The notes under the pieces are model-generated. The model saw only the letters and a program-made list of their open reading frames with translations. It did not search any database and had not been told where the DNA came from. DNA of 64,000 bases from Cristatella mucedo (Eukaryota > Bryozoa > Phylactolaemata > Cristatellidae), in contig WPIO01000026.1 of NCBI GenBank assembly GCA_009760855.2, forward strand, positions 372,001 to 436,000, read 5' to 3'. This document shows, piece after piece, positions 18,129-34,557 of this stretch. Made by a program: the position numbers and the translations under genes. How positions within the stretch are numbered: position 1 is the stretch's first letter; each line of letters begins with the position of its first letter.

Positions 18129-19552
18129 ACAGCAATAAAATACCCACACTATGAAACCGAGTAACTAAATAATTTGGGGGATCCACGAACCTAAAGCAGA
18201 GGCTCATAGGGACGTCAAATAACAGTGCAGCCTGCACACGGTCACAGACAACGTCAGTCTAGCAGTAGGGGCGGTGGCACGGGGTAAAGGGTTAAACCTA
18301 CATTAACCGACATTGTACTTAGATTGTGCGAATATAAAAGTATTTTGCCGCCGACCGCGATTGTAGGCAGCCGATGCGTCAGAAGCATTCGAATTAGGTA
18401 AGGCTGAAATACCCCGGTAGGAAGACAAACGCAATCCTTATTTATGTGTGGATTAGTTCAGCACTTCCTACGGTGTCACAGTAGCACAGCTGACCCGTTG
18501 CGGTTGAAAGATCGGCACACATTTTTTCGCTGTATGATTATCAGGGCCCTTAACTGGCTACCCTTACCCATACCCATGCCCATATCCACACATACCCATG
18601 GGTACTGGGTGGGGGTGGGGTAGCATCTGGGATCTTATGGGTGGGCGTGGGTAGGCATTGGCCTGCTTTATAAAAAAAAAACCACTTAAGGGTGCCTTTA
18701 GGAGAACAACCGCCTGAGTCTGCCAGCATTTCCCCCGGAGTCAAAGGCAGGGTTTTGCACAGAGTTTTCGGCCGAGTTTCGGTCGGGTGCGCCAAATTCA
18801 GGCGCCAGATCGGGATCTGGACGACGCCTTCAAAGTTCAAATCGAAATTTCCAAATAGGTCCGAATCGCAATGAACGACGGGGCAATGGAAGCTCGCAAT
18901 GGAGCTTCGAGCTGAAGAAGAAGCCGGCGGCTGATAGCGAGACGCCTTCTCCGTATACGATCAGAGTCTCTGGCGAGAACGAGGCGATCTGGGTACGGGT
19001 GTGGGTGTGGGTGTGGCTGTGGCTGTGGGTGGTCCGGCGACCGAATTTCAAGGCGATGAGTGGGCGTGGATGGGCAGGGCCAGCGAGCTTTAGCAACGGT
19101 TGCCCATAAGTACCTGCCCAAAGGGCTACTGAGGGCCAGGTGATAATTGTATCGTAGACATTGGGCCACCTCTGGGAGCACGAGTACGCTGCATGTCGAA
19201 GGTGGGAGCCGTTCGCTGCTAGCTCGAAGGCGACATGTGCGTGAGGAACTGCTTTCTGAAGACTAGTCCAGGCAGTAGGCAGAGCCTCGGTGCCGACAAA
19301 CCCTGATGGAATGTTTGCCGTACGTGAGCCCTTCGACGGCCGTGCTTGCCCGGGCTCAGACCACGTTTCGATGCGATCGCAGCGAAGCGCCCCGCCCCCA
19401 GAGTGACTCCAGGCAGACTATGCGATTGCGAATGGCCGCAATTTGAAGCAACGTGGCGTCCGACGTCTGACACCCAATTTCGTCTCGTCGGTGAGGTGGC
19501 GGCCGTCGCCGATGCGCTGCCGCTTGGCAGTCAAAGCGCTGTGCGGTACGTT
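17773..19552. other. Stretch without a recognised gene, with short simple repeats
   Basis: Holds a (CA)n tract, a degenerate CCCATA-type repeat at 18556-18604 and its GGGTGGG-rich counterpart at 18605-18655, and a GTGTGGGT-type run at 18996-19033. No protein domain recognised. Confidence 0.5.
18054..18128. repeat. (CA)n microsatellite ending in (TA)n
   Basis: CA run with one CAAACA interruption near 18066, turning into TATATA at 18115-18128. Confidence 0.96.
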
Positions 19553-21650
19553 TTTTTATCTTCATTCAATCCAAGAAAGTTTGCTGCCAACCATGTGCGG
19601 ATGTCATCAATACATGCAGCAAGGAAGCTGAGAGAATTCGACATGATGGAGGGCTGGGAGGGGTCAAAAGGAAGGTATAACTGAATGTCATCTGCATAGA
19701 AATGAAAGACTAGGCAGTGCCTGGAAATCACACCGGCAAGAGGGGGGGCATAGAACGTGAAAAGAACCGGACGAAGCACAGAGCCCTGAGGTACCCCATA
19801 CTTCAGTGGTTTCTCGGATGATCTTTTTCCGTTCACATCAATATTATGGAGTCTCCAATTGAGATAGGACTTCAACCATTGCAGTGCAACACTGATGGCC
19901 AGGCGAGATGAGATGCGCTCGAAAGGGAGTCGGGGGTCAATAGTTTTTTTCTAACATTAAATAACATTAACATTAAAACATTTTCCTAAAGATCGAGCAA
20001 AGCAAACAGAAAGACTTTACCTAAATCTGCGTTCCTAAGTAGGTCGTTATACACCTGAAGCAATGCTAACTCCGTGGAGGCATTAACTCTAAAACTAGAC
20101 TGGAACTTACTAGGTAGGTGTGAAGTTTAAACATATGAGTTCAGCTGGTCTGCCACAACTCGTTCCGGTATCTTCGATAGGAACGGTAGAAGGGAGGCTG
20201 CGTGAAAGCTTCTTAAGTTCTCTTGGTCTATTGTTGGTTTCATGAGTACAGCCTGACTACAGCCCTTTTGAAAAGCACTTGGATATGACACGAGGCTAAT
20301 GACATATTTATCATGCTAGTTATGCTATCAGCAGCAGACCTATGCATCGTAGAAGCAGGACAGTGGGGATAGGGTCCAGATGACTAGTTGTCTTCTTTGA
20401 TTGTGATTTGAACTGCAGGGTGAGGTCACTCGTGGCCTTGAATGTAAACATTAAGGTGCTGCATGGAATCGAGGGACAGCATTCCAGAGGGAATTCTGCC
20501 ATCTTAAGGATAGACTCTTTGATCTTGTCTGTCTCGTTGAAAAAGCTGGAGCAGTGATCAGCTAGATCTTAACAATGATCGTTTGGTAAGGAGCTAACCT
20601 GGGCGTGGTTAAGAAAATAATTGATCGTTAACATTGGCATTTTTGGATTGTGCACCTGTGATTCAACAATATTTTATTGAAGCTAGACTTAGCTTTTGCT
20701 AGAACTGATTGGTACGATCTACAGTAGTCCTTGTATGCCTTTCAATGAACAGTCAGTCCTGATCTTTTGTTTGCTTTTTCAAGCTTTCGCCTAGACCTAA
20801 CTTTTTTTAATGTCTTCGGTAAACGGTAGACGGTCGGCTAATGTGCAGTGTGCTTAGTCAGAGGTGCAAAGTGGTTGAGCATGGCAGCTATTGTGGTGCT
20901 GTAGATTTCTACTAATGACGACAAGCCGGAAGGGAGATTGTGGAATAGGGGCGAAGAAGATATTCTCGTGCTGACAGCATCGTTGTCAAGGGTTTAAAGG
21001 CTTCGTGGTTCACAAGTGACTTTGGATGCAGAGGAGGGCGTACACTGTAGACTGAATGGGATCTGCACGTGGTCTGATCAGCAGAATTTGGTAAAAATTG
21101 GTGATGATAGCGCGCAGTGGTAGGAAAATATTTGGTCGAGTGTGTGATGATGATAGTGTGCAGTTGTAGGGGATAATTTGGTCGAGTGTGTGACCTTGGA
21201 TGTGAGTAGGGCCATGCTCGTGAGCCACAAGAGACAGTGAGTCAGTCTGCACGAAATTTCTTGCTGAAGGCGCCAGGTAAGTTGGAAAAATGAATTTTAA
21301 AATTGCCCATAACGAGGAAAGGTCAATTTTTGCATATATAATCGAAATGAAATAGGAGGAATCTGAGATAAAGGAGCTTGTTACCTAGGTTTGATAGACT
21401 AATGCCACAATTGGCAGCTTTTTGTTGGATAAACTCAAAACAATAGATTCGAAAGACTACTTCAAGGGGGACTAAAAATGGCTTGAACTTGAAGGATGAG
21501 CGTGTAATAGCAAAGACTCAGCCATAAGTTTTGATTGATTTAGAGGTATAGAAGAAGGAGAAGCCTGTTGGGGTTGAGTCATTAGTGATCGGGCCGTTAG
21601 CCGATTTCAGTCATGTCTCTGTCAAAACGAACGCGTGCAATTAATTCTAA
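19553..21650 (-). pseudogene. LINE-A copy 1: CR1/L2-like retrotransposon, endonuclease and RT portions, broken
   Basis: Minus-strand relic that keeps parts of both enzymatic domains. From 5' to 3': endonuclease pieces TGFSFFYTSKS (about 21560), GNFKIHFSN (about 21300) and HTLDQII (about 21190); RT pieces SHLDPIPTVLLLRC (about 20370), KYGVPQGSVL (about 19790) and FHFYADDIQLYL (about 19690), with the YADD catalytic motif intact. Many frame breaks and stops. The copy stops just after the RT, so the C-terminal domain and 3' UTR are missing. That is unusual for LINEs, which normally lose the 5' end, and implies a later deletion. A+T-rich extra sequence (AACATT repeats, 19948-19990) sits inside the DLSAAFDTIDH motif region. 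Confidence 0.85.
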
Positions 21651-22028
21651 GCAATTAAGTCGCGTATTATTAAGGGTCTATTGCACATTGAGCAAGGATT
21701 CCAGAGGGGCAGGCGTTGAGATGGCCCGCCGGGGTTATGACAGGTCCGATGAACCACAAATATAGAAACAATTCACAGCAGTGCATGAGTGAGATCGCTC
21801 AGGCTGGTTCCAGATAGCGCCGGGAATTTAAAGCGAGAGCGCGGTGCCTTCGCGGCTACGGCCTCGCGCACGCCTCGCGGCTCCATTCTCTTGCTAGTGC
21901 ACCAACTGACGGACCTTAGCAGCAGCGAAAGCATCTAGGAATGCATTTGAGCGACGGTAGCGGAGCGAGCGATAATTGATACGCACAATCGTACGCAATA
22001 GGTAGGATACTAGCAGCCGGAGATCTAA

Positions 22029-22061
<33 letters not shown>

Positions 22062-22474
22062 TAGCAATGCTGACCCAGCCCCGCCCAGTAAGCGTCTATA
22101 CGCCCATAGGCACGTAATTTCTTATGCACTACGGTCAAACGACAAGCAGAGAGTCTTTAAACGGGTCTTAAATTTATCGCTTTCCCTATACGATGTTTAC
22201 GAGAACTTGGATTTTCGGAAGATAATTCTGCAACGGACGCTAGTAGCGCTTGGTGTCGGGAGGCGAGAACGAAATGCATTGCAATCCGGGTGCCAGAAAA
22301 AATCAGCGTCCGACGCTTAAAGCTATGAATGTGAAATCTCACAATTGCACCCCTGTACGAATGAACAGCTACGAATTTATGTGCGCGATAATGAATAGCT
22401 TTCAATCGAAAGACGAGGCACTTGGCTGTGCAGGCGATTGCTCATTATTTCACGAGGTACTAGTAAGATTTGCT
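21651..22474. other. Stretch without a recognised gene
   Basis: Contains a short (CCG)n run at 22029-22062. An open plus frame at 22250-22504 (84 codons) runs into a LINE-A 3' relic and shows no domain. Confidence 0.45.
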
Positions 22475-22690
22475 TTACGTAATAATAACTTTACTTTTGT
22501 ATAGTATCCTCACAGAACTTAATATATTTATATGCACTTTACAAATGCTGTAGAGGAAGCACCATCAATTGGTTGGTAGTAATAATGGCAGTGTCAAGAA
22601 GCATAACATGGTTAGAGGTACCGTGAGCAGAGTCAACATGTAAATATGACGTTTGCTAGCAGCGCGGCGTCAGCATGCATAAGCGAACGC
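22475..22690 (-). mobile_element. LINE-A 3' end relic (old, diverged)
   Basis: In minus orientation it keeps the 3' UTR landmarks seen in better copies: CATGCTGACTCTG-like, TAACCATGTTATG, then AAAGTGCATA...AAGTTCTGTGAGG. More diverged than the copies at 32906 and 57686. Confidence 0.65.
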
Positions 22691-23927
22691 GGTTTTAGCC
22701 GTGAAGAACACGTAGCCGCTCGACGTACGGTCTGTCGCCGATTCTGTAGCGACCGAGTGTCCGTAGCTGCAAACGGCGCTGCCACACTAGACAAATCTTC
22801 GGCGCCGCAGCCGCGCTAGATCGGTGAGTCGGTGAAGATGTGCCGAGGGCACGGGAGACGCGGAGCGCAGTTGTGAGCGTCGCGTCGCTGCGCGACCCCA
22901 TCGGGCAACGCTTTAGTTGGCGCAGTCGAGCTCTGCCATTCGAGCGTTCGAGAACGCGCTCGAAGGCCGTCGGCGGGACCAGTCGGCTCACTGAGCGCCG
23001 AGCTACGTAAGTCAGGGCACGGCTCATCTTATCTCCGCACGCCTGAGCACGTCGTTGCCGCGTAGGCGACGCGGACTCAGCAGTTGGCAACCAGCCCGGA
23101 TGACGGCACCACCCGCCCGTCTCTCGCACCGTCGCTGCCCCCCAGCCCCTCCGCTCGGCTAACGGCAGAGCTAATCGGCTTGGCGGAAGTGATTGACTGC
23201 TGTGTCAGAAAGGAGCTGCACCTGCCTAGTGATTGGAAGATTAAAGACCTTTTTTGTTGCCAGACTTCCTACTCGGCTGAATTAGGACAAGAGACTTCGG
23301 CGTGCCAGGTCTCCGGCAAGCCTGGCTCGCAGCAGCGCGACGGGGTGAGCGGGCGGGCAAGGGAAGGCAGTGGGCGGGCGGGCGCTCCCGGGAGCGGGGT
23401 GGAGGTCCCAGGGAGGAGGGAGGGAAGGACACGAGCGCGTCGCTAGTTCTGCCGCCGCCATAGCGCGCAGAAACGACTTCGCACTCCGTGGCGAAAGGGG
23501 CGCGCAAGGCGCAGCGACCATACGGCGTAGCGCGACTCGCCAGCTCTCGCTGCGCTTGCGCGCGAATGCTCCTCAGCACAGTCCGCGCTGGCTGAATGAA
23601 CATTTCTCGCGGCCACGAAAACCTTCGATTTGGGCAGACGGTCCTTAGAAAGGTAGCGGTCGCGTCGCAGCGAGGCAATCGCGGTTACTCCCGCTAATAG
23701 GCAAGGCAAATGCCGCCGCAGCGCCGGCTAAAGCCACGTCCGCGCGACGAACGATGAAAGGGTGCGCCTACTAGGAGTGCAATCTACGGACCGCTCTAGA
23801 AAAAAGCGTGAGCTCCGGCTCAACATTCCTTTTTGCTGCGTGCTCTATTGTTCTGAATAAAGATTTCGCAAGTTTTGGCTCAGCGGGAATGACTTGGAGC
23901 GAAGCAATTGGATTGAACGACAAATAT
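22691..23927. other. CpG-rich patch without a recognised gene
   Basis: Between about 22690 and 23790 the sequence is again CpG-rich with long overlapping frames on both strands and no recognisable domain. Could be a CpG island of an unidentified transcript. Confidence 0.45.
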
Positions 23928-24063
23928 AATATTCATTTGTATATAGCACCCTAAAAGAGCTTGATCTCTATTCAGGCGCTTCACCACGCATGCCTCGGGG
24001 CTCGACCCCGCGACCTCAGCCAGACGGGGCGAGCACCTTAACCGCTGGATCAAACCGGCAAGC
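23928..24063 (-). mobile_element. SINE-1 copy 3
   Basis: Minus strand: ATCCAGCGGTTAAGGTGCTC (A box), GGTCGCGGGGTCGAGCCC (B box), GAAGCGCCTGAATAGAGATC and the LINE-A-like tail. One of the better-preserved copies. Confidence 0.87.
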
Positions 24064-26344
24064 CGTTTACCTTGTTTCACTGTTCTGACTAAATGGCGTG
24101 CATATAGTGGGGCGCAGTGAGCGCCGCCGTCGCCGGTGCGCAAATTGACCTTTTTCTAGACAGGACTCGATCATTTTAAATATGAATCCGGTGCGCTCTC
24201 TTCGCTTCGAGCTGGCGGTGGGCTCAGGGTCATCGATGGCGTCGCCGTCGCGATTAACCGATTGCAAATACAACACACGCTTCGCGTATGAATTGCTGTA
24301 AACAAATTGCATCGCTTATGGGCTACATCAAAGGCTGCCACATGCACTCAAAGAATTATTGCGATTTTATGGAGAATGTCGACTTTAACGGGCGTACGCG
24401 GGTAACTACTGTCAAGCAATTATGCAGTAAGAGTTACGCATTTTCGCAAAAAATGCGGGACATTTCTAAAGGCGTGCAGTTGCTGCTGATAAAATACCGG
24501 CAAAATATTCGCAGGTAAATATTTCTCTTGCGATGTTCGTAAAAGAAGATGCAAAAGAATAGATACACTGAACAAATATGGGCTTCTGAGATATATGCTA
24601 AATCTTCCGGTAAGCAGAATGAGCGTCAGTACCGTATTCGAGAATTCACAGCTAAAATACTTGATTGAGAGCTGGGCTGCGTTGTTTTTGCCAGCAGTTT
24701 ATTTAAAGCGCATTATTAGATTGCTGATACATAATAAGTAGCTAAAGTAACAGGTCTCTGGGATGTCTACTATTAGCAGGTGCTTCCTTCGGTTATTTCG
24801 AGACGTGCTCAGGTGCAAGCGTGCTTTGCTGTCTGCTCCTCAATTAGACACTGTTCGTCTTCTGTTCATCAGAGCGGTACCTGTGATAACGATCGCTGAA
24901 ATGCCCGTAAGGCTTAACATCGGCGTCGCTGCCCCTATGAATCGCTAACCGACTTCAACGCGTGCGCCTGCGTTACAGCAGTCTTTCTGATGTAAGCCCG
25001 CCCGCCCGGCCTCTCGAGGAACGACACAGGTACGCCTACGTCAGGAGTGGGCTTGTATCCGAAATAGTTCGATTACCGGGCGGGACAAACGCGTGCCTTT
25101 TCAGCTGGACACGCCGTGGCACTGCAAGTTCGTTGCATAGCATGGATACTTGTCACGTGGTGCAAACATTGTGCCGAAGCTTCCTGATAAAAGCCAGACC
25201 TTCGGTAGCGTGCGCTCGCGCCCATGACGAGGCGCTATTCCCACCGGAGGGGTATGGCCCAGGAGTTTTATGCAGGAGGCAAGACCCGAAATTAATTAAA
25301 AAATTGCGGCACACCGTAATAGTGTTTATCCGATACGCACTCAGCGGCTGCTCGCCGACATCGGCAGGAAGTAGACATCGACAGGAAGCAGACGTCGACA
25401 GGAAGTAGACATCGACAGGAAGTAGACATTCGCAGGAAGTAGACTGCCACTGCTAGACTGTCGCAGCCCTAGCTCCTGCATCGAGCCGATATCGTACGGA
25501 GGGGGGGGGGGCGGCCCAGCTCGCTGTGCCGCCATGCTGTAGGGGTATGGAAATATTGACTTCTCTCAGCCTAACTCCTGGCTCTGCTACTGCACACTGC
25601 AGAGCTCGGCCCTACGAAATCCGTTACAAAAATGGCGTGTCTACGTGCGAGGCCAGTATTTCTCTGATAGGCTTGTACTTGCTCGCGATCGCATCATTCA
25701 GGGGCCGATGGAGAGGGGAGAGAGCGGCTGGCTATGACAATTTGTTGATAAAGGTGCAGGAGTGTTGTCGGCATCGTGTGATTGAGGCGCCTGATATGAA
25801 CGCTGCCAGCAGACGACCCAACCTCGTCGCAATGCGCACAAGAATAGCAATCGACACGTCTTAAGTGGTGTCGACTTTTTTCTACGCAGCAAATTGATAA
25901 GCGATGCAGCTAGTACTCGACATTTGGTTTGACGGAAGGAGTCGATGGAGGTGCTCCGCCCATTGGCTGCTGATCGCACCTACCTTCGTTGACAGCTCTC
26001 TGCATTCAACGTAGGCAAACGTTTAGAGCTTGCAACCATTTTCTGCAAGGTAGACTATCCTGACGTCGAGCTGATCTTCTTGGGATCCAGCCACGCAATT
26101 TTCATGGGGAAATAGATTTCGACTCGACGCTGAAGAACGTTGGGGGAGTGTGGCAGCGCAGACGCCTCCCGTTCTTACTATCATACTTGCAGGGTCCCCT
26201 TTGACATTTCTCGCATCCTCAGATTGTATTGACAGCAAATTTATCACAGAGACATTGCAGGTGTGACACATCGCTTGTTTGTCTGTTCCGTCCGACCACA
26301 CATGTGTCGAGCAAAGTGAAACAACTTTACTCTCCCTCTCCGTC
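24064..26344. other. Stretch without a recognised gene
   Basis: No domain or RNA gene recognised. Contains the 17-bp tandem array at 25357 and a run of G at 25499-25512. Confidence 0.45.
25357..25441. repeat. Tandem repeat, five copies of a 17-bp unit
   Basis: Unit GACATCGACAGGAAGTA repeated five times with one to three substitutions per copy (GGC, AGCA, GACG and TTCG variants). The units are short and in direct contact with no spacers, so this is not a CRISPR array. Confidence 0.93.
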
Positions 26345-26348
26345 GCTA

Positions 26349-26412
<64 letters not shown>

Positions 26413-26504
26413 CTCTCTCTCTCTCCACCTCTCTCTCTCTCTCTCCATCTCTCTCTGTCACTCTCCCCTCGCTATCTCTCTCTCTCTCCATCTCTCTCTC
26501 TCCA

Positions 26505-26541
<37 letters not shown>

Positions 26542-26630
26542 GTCTCTCTGTCTCTCTGTCACTCTGTCTCTCTGTCACTCTGTCTCGCTGTCTTTCTGTC
26601 TCTCTGTCCCTCTCTCTTCTCGCTTTCTCT

Positions 26631-26676
<46 letters not shown>

Positions 26677-26745
26677 TCTCTCTTCCCCTCGCTATCTCTC
26701 TCTCACTCTCTCTCTCTTTTTCTCCATCTCTCTCTCACTCTCTCT
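26345..26745. repeat. Compound (CT)n tract, about 400 bp
   Basis: Pure CT blocks at both ends (26357-26409, 26638-26671) with a central part built of CTCTCTGT and CTCCAT variants. Strand asymmetry is complete: pyrimidines on plus, purines on minus. Confidence 0.96.
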
Positions 26746-27283
26746 TGCGTAAAGAGCACATCGAGTAGGTACAGCACGGCTTGTTCTTGAAGGGGGCGGC
26801 TCTTAAGGAATACGCGAACTCTCCGCCGCGCCGCCACCTTTAGTCCGGTGGATCGCCCGTGGCAGCTACTCGATCGTGCGAGGCTGTCGAAAATGTTCCA
26901 ATTCCAACGCGATGGACTGGCGGCAGTTGCGCCCGGCCAGTGTCAACGCTCGCTGCTCTCAGCGAGGCGCTGCCCTCGTCGCCTTTACGCCTCGAGCATT
27001 CGCACAAAAGGCGCGATGGGAGCGTGAGCGAGAGCTGGAAGCGCGACGCGAGAGACGCTTCGGAATGTGGCGCTGCGGCCAAGAACGACGAAGAAGGCGG
27101 CGAAGAGGCCGCTGACTGGGCGATTTGAGTTCGCCGACCTCTTGCTCGATGCAAAGGCGCCCAGAACGAGCGCCGCCGCCGCTGCCGCGAACGGCGTCTT
27201 TCGCACTCCTCGAGCGTCTGTGGGCTGTCGCGACTGTTTTCGCCGTGGCAGCGCTGCATCATAAAAATATCATTCTCATTAAA
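26746..27283. other. CpG-rich stretch without a recognised gene
   Basis: Frames of up to 149 codons (26840-27289 minus) but overlapping on both strands, Arg/Ala/Ser-rich and without a domain. Confidence 0.4.
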
Positions 27284-27360
27284 TATCATATATATATATA
27301 TATATCATATATATATATATATATCATATATATATCATATATATATATTATATATAAAAA
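27284..27360. repeat. A+T repeat (CATATATATA blocks)
   Basis: Blocks of TATATA separated by TCAT, next to the tail of a SINE-1 copy; likely an expansion of its A+T-rich 3' end. Confidence 0.9.
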
Positions 27361-27500
27361 TATCATCAAGCTCATTCGTAAAGCGCTCTGAGAAAACCTA
27401 ACCTCTCACCAGGCGCTTCACATACGCCGCAGGACTCGAGCCCACGCCCTCTGCCAGACCTTGGTTGGGGTGAGCACCTTAACCACTGGGCCAAGAAGGA
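27361..27500 (-). mobile_element. SINE-1 copy 4
   Basis: Minus strand: GGCCCAGTGGTTAAGGTGCT (A box), GGGCGTGGGCTCGAGTCC (B box), GTGAAGCGCCTGGTGAGAGG, then the tail with CAGAGCGC. Full-length. Confidence 0.83.
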
Positions 27501-31469
<3,969 letters not shown>

Positions 31470-31550
31470 GAGACAACGACATAGAGACAGAGGTCGAGGC
31501 AAAGGCCAAGACAAAGGCAGAGGCAAAGGCAGAGGCAGAGAGAGAGACAC

Positions 31551-31638
<88 letters not shown>
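31470..31638. repeat. (GA)n microsatellite with a GAGGCAAAG-type left flank
   Basis: Pure GA from 31554 to 31638; to its left (31485-31545) a degenerate 6-bp purine-rich repeat based on GAGGCA/AAGGCA. Confidence 0.95.
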
Positions 31639-31641
<3 letters not shown>

Positions 31642-31928
31642 ATATCTGTCAGTGCAGCAGCTGGTGACAGAAATTGCAAAATCCATCCCCATCGCTAGCA
31701 GGCTGAAGTCATGGTCACTAGACAAATCCTAAATCTAGATTGAAGGCCGAAAGCTCCAGGTCGGCGAATACTGACTTCCTAACGGTGGGGCATCGAGAGC
31801 ACCAGTGGCTGCTGGCAGTCTCCAGGTGCTCGACAGGAACAAGTGCTTCAGCCAGTTTTCTTTACCTTTAGCCTTTACAAGCAGCCAAACTCTGTCCATC
31901 AATTGATTGCAAGTTTGCTTAATGGTGA

Positions 31929-31961
<33 letters not shown>
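31929..31961. repeat. (GT)n microsatellite
   Basis: Pure GT run of 33 bases. Confidence 0.96.
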
Positions 31962-31962
<1 letters not shown>

Positions 31963-32905
31963 CAGTCGCACGCAGGAATACATCATTGCTTGCCCGTTTG
32001 TGGGCTGCAGAGTGGAAATCAGAAAATTCCAACGAAATGAAAACGCTACCTTTTCTCCAGCAGCCGACCCTCGGTTTTGTATGCAGTGGTACTTGGGCAC
32101 TTACTTCCTTGACTGTCCTAGTAATTCAGCTGAGCGACCGCTCCGAGAGGATCGTTGCCACTCGTTGACTAAACCTTTGCAAGTGTGGGCAGTGCAACTG
32201 CCTACACTTGACTCATTAATGAATGTGCATGTAAATCTAGAGCAATATTAAGAATCAATGGCTAGGCAATGTTGCACGACAGCCAATGTCAGCCTGTTTT
32301 GCGGCTCGCAGGGCAGGGTCGGCTATCAGAGGCATCAGGGTTTTTGCCATATTCTGGAAGTATGTCTGCGAAAGCAGCCTAATGAGGCTTATGCCATACT
32401 TTTACAGAATCTGCAGCCATACCGTTGCTTGGTTAATGAAGGCTAACCAAAAGTGTGGAGGTGAAAAGAAAAAGCTTGACAAATTAAAGTCTGGTTTTGC
32501 TTCCACTTTGAGGTAGTGAATGGACTTATAAGGCCGAGCCTGAAGAGAGCAGGGCAGACACTTCACGATGAGCAGAGAAACCCTAATTCTCTAAAACAGA
32601 ATAGAAATATCCTCTGAGAAGGCGATGTCAGGATGTCTAATAGCACTGCAGTAGGGATCGCTACCATAGCTACTTGTAAAGACTTCATGTCAACGGTTCT
32701 TTCCGAAGCGACTCAGATTATCAGATTGATCGGAGTAGATTTTGGTTGTTAGGTGATTTAATCTGTCCAACGTTGGAAACAGCAACAAGGCTGACTGCAT
32801 TCCTCACATGCCTCGCAGAGAACGCAGATTTCCTACGTATGATAGATAGTGAGTCCACGTAAATTCAAAAAGAATGCATTCCTTCAAACCAAACACGAAA
32901 GGTTT
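31962..32905. other. Stretch without a recognised gene
   Basis: Short overlapping frames only; none shows a domain. Confidence 0.4.
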
Positions 32906-33113
32906 TAATAATAATAATAATACTAATAATAATGCACTTGATAAAGCGCCCTCAGAGAACTTAATCTCTTTCTACGCGCTTTACATTTGCTGCAAAGAAA
33001 AATGCAATTGAATGGTGAGTAATATCATGCTTGAAAAACAAATAACATGAATAACATGGTTAGGGGTGACACGCACAGGGTCAGCATGCAGATGTGGTTA
33101 GTGTTTTCAACAG
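32906..33113 (-). mobile_element. LINE-A 3' end fragment with (TTA)n tail
   Basis: Minus orientation: starts (plus coordinates) with a TAA/TAC run 32908-32933, the complement of the LINE 3' tail, followed by the 3' hairpin GATAAAGCGCCCTCAGAGAA...TTCTACGCGCTTTAC and the ATGGTTAGGGGTGACA block. Coding sequence is absent, as in a strongly 5'-truncated insertion. Confidence 0.85.
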
Positions 33114-33115
33114 GG

Positions 33116-33256
33116 ATTAAGGTGCTGGCCAAAAATAACCAAGGTCAAGGTGCTGCCTTACACGACCGAAGTCGTGGGCTCGAGCTCTGCAGCATATGCG
33201 AAGCGCCTGGATAGAGATTCAGTTCTCCAAGGGCGCTGTACAAATGAATTATATTT
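33116..33256 (+). mobile_element. SINE-1 copy 5
   Basis: Starts at TTAAGGTGCTGGCC; B box GAAGTCGTGGGCTCGAGCTC; then CATATGCGAAGCGCCTGG and the LINE-A-like tail ending GGGCGCTGTACAAATGAATT. It directly abuts the LINE-A fragment on its left, with its extreme 5' end lost. Confidence 0.83.
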
Positions 33257-34289
33257 TACATTATATATTTTTTAGCACTTACTATGATGGGATCTAATTC
33301 ACTCTAGGCCAGCCGTGCAAAGACTGTGTGCATGATGAAATGAACACTTGATTTGACAGCTTCACTATCATAGAGGTCCGGCAAACAGGTATATTTTTAA
33401 TGACTAGCCGTCTCGAAGTCCTTGAGAAACACCTGGTTGGTCTAAACACCGGTTAGGTGATGGCTGTAAGGCAACACAGCGGCCTACAGGCTGGTCAGAA
33501 GGCAAGTTCTAGGATTTACTATTCTTCTAAGACAGGTGTTCAGCCGTCAATGACTAATTAGGAATCCTTTGCAAAAGAGAGTGGTCACCAAGCCGCGACC
33601 ACGGCAACTTGCAGGCTAACCACTCTCGGTTCTTGGTCCTTGAGACTTGTCCGAGGGAGAGAGTGGCAGTGCCCAGGTGCTAGCACGGTGGCCACGACTT
33701 TGCGGTATATTGGGTCTTGAAATTGCCCATCCAGCACTGACGGCCGAGACACAGCCTTCTTTCTGTTTCACGATAGCCGCTTCAGAGTCTTGGCAGCGAG
33801 CCTTAACGGCATGGCTGCCAAGCGTGGCCACTGGCGTAGGGAAGGCCAGATCGGACGCCAGTGGCAGATGCTAGCTGCACGGGCTATCGATTCTATTGCG
33901 TAAAGCCAATCCTCGCTGTCACTTGCCGGAGCCCTTAGCCAGATGATATTGATTCAGCATATCTTTGTTTGCAAGATTCAAAATTCGAGAAGCTTTGGCT
34001 TAGACACACTCTCTTTTGGTCTCTGCTTAGAGAGACCACGGCCCAGTCCCAGTAAGTAGACTCATGATGCTGCAGCCAGGTCATGGGGTAGGTTAACAAA
34101 GGACTCACTGTCCACATTGTGGCAGTCTCCACTCTTGACAAACGCTTGATAGTAGGCAGTTTCAAGAGACAATCAATTTCCAGCCACTATCCTCTAGTTC
34201 GTTTGTCTAATGTCTCAATCGTCCCTTCCCAACTTTCACCTGTTATTAGCCTGCATGCAAGAAGAAGCATTTGAATTGCACGCATCCTT
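33257..34289. other. Stretch without a recognised gene
   Basis: No protein domain, RNA gene or recognised repeat seen. Confidence 0.4.
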
Positions 34290-34475
34290 CACACACACGC
34301 ACGCACACACGCACGCACACACAAGAAAGAGAGAGAGATGGAGATGTGCGCGCATGAGAGAGAGAGAGGGGGAGAGAGAGAGGGACAAGGAGAGGGAGAG
34401 GGAGAGGGAGAGGGAGAGGGAGAGGGAGAGGGAGAGGGAGAGGGAGAGGGAGAGGGAGAGGGAGAGGGAGAGGGA

Positions 34476-34556
<81 letters not shown>
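34290..34556. repeat. Compound simple repeat: (CACG/CA)n, (GGGAGA)n, (GA)n
   Basis: 34290-34323 is CA/CG alternating; 34389-34482 is a regular 6-bp GGGAGA array of about 15 copies; 34483-34556 is pure GA. The 6-mer and the GA run are in direct contact, suggesting the hexamer arose inside the GA tract. Confidence 0.95.

Positions 34557-34557
<1 letters not shown>

Noticed and set aside
25357-25441. CRISPR-like array
   Set aside because: The 17-bp units touch each other without spacers, and the DNA is animal.
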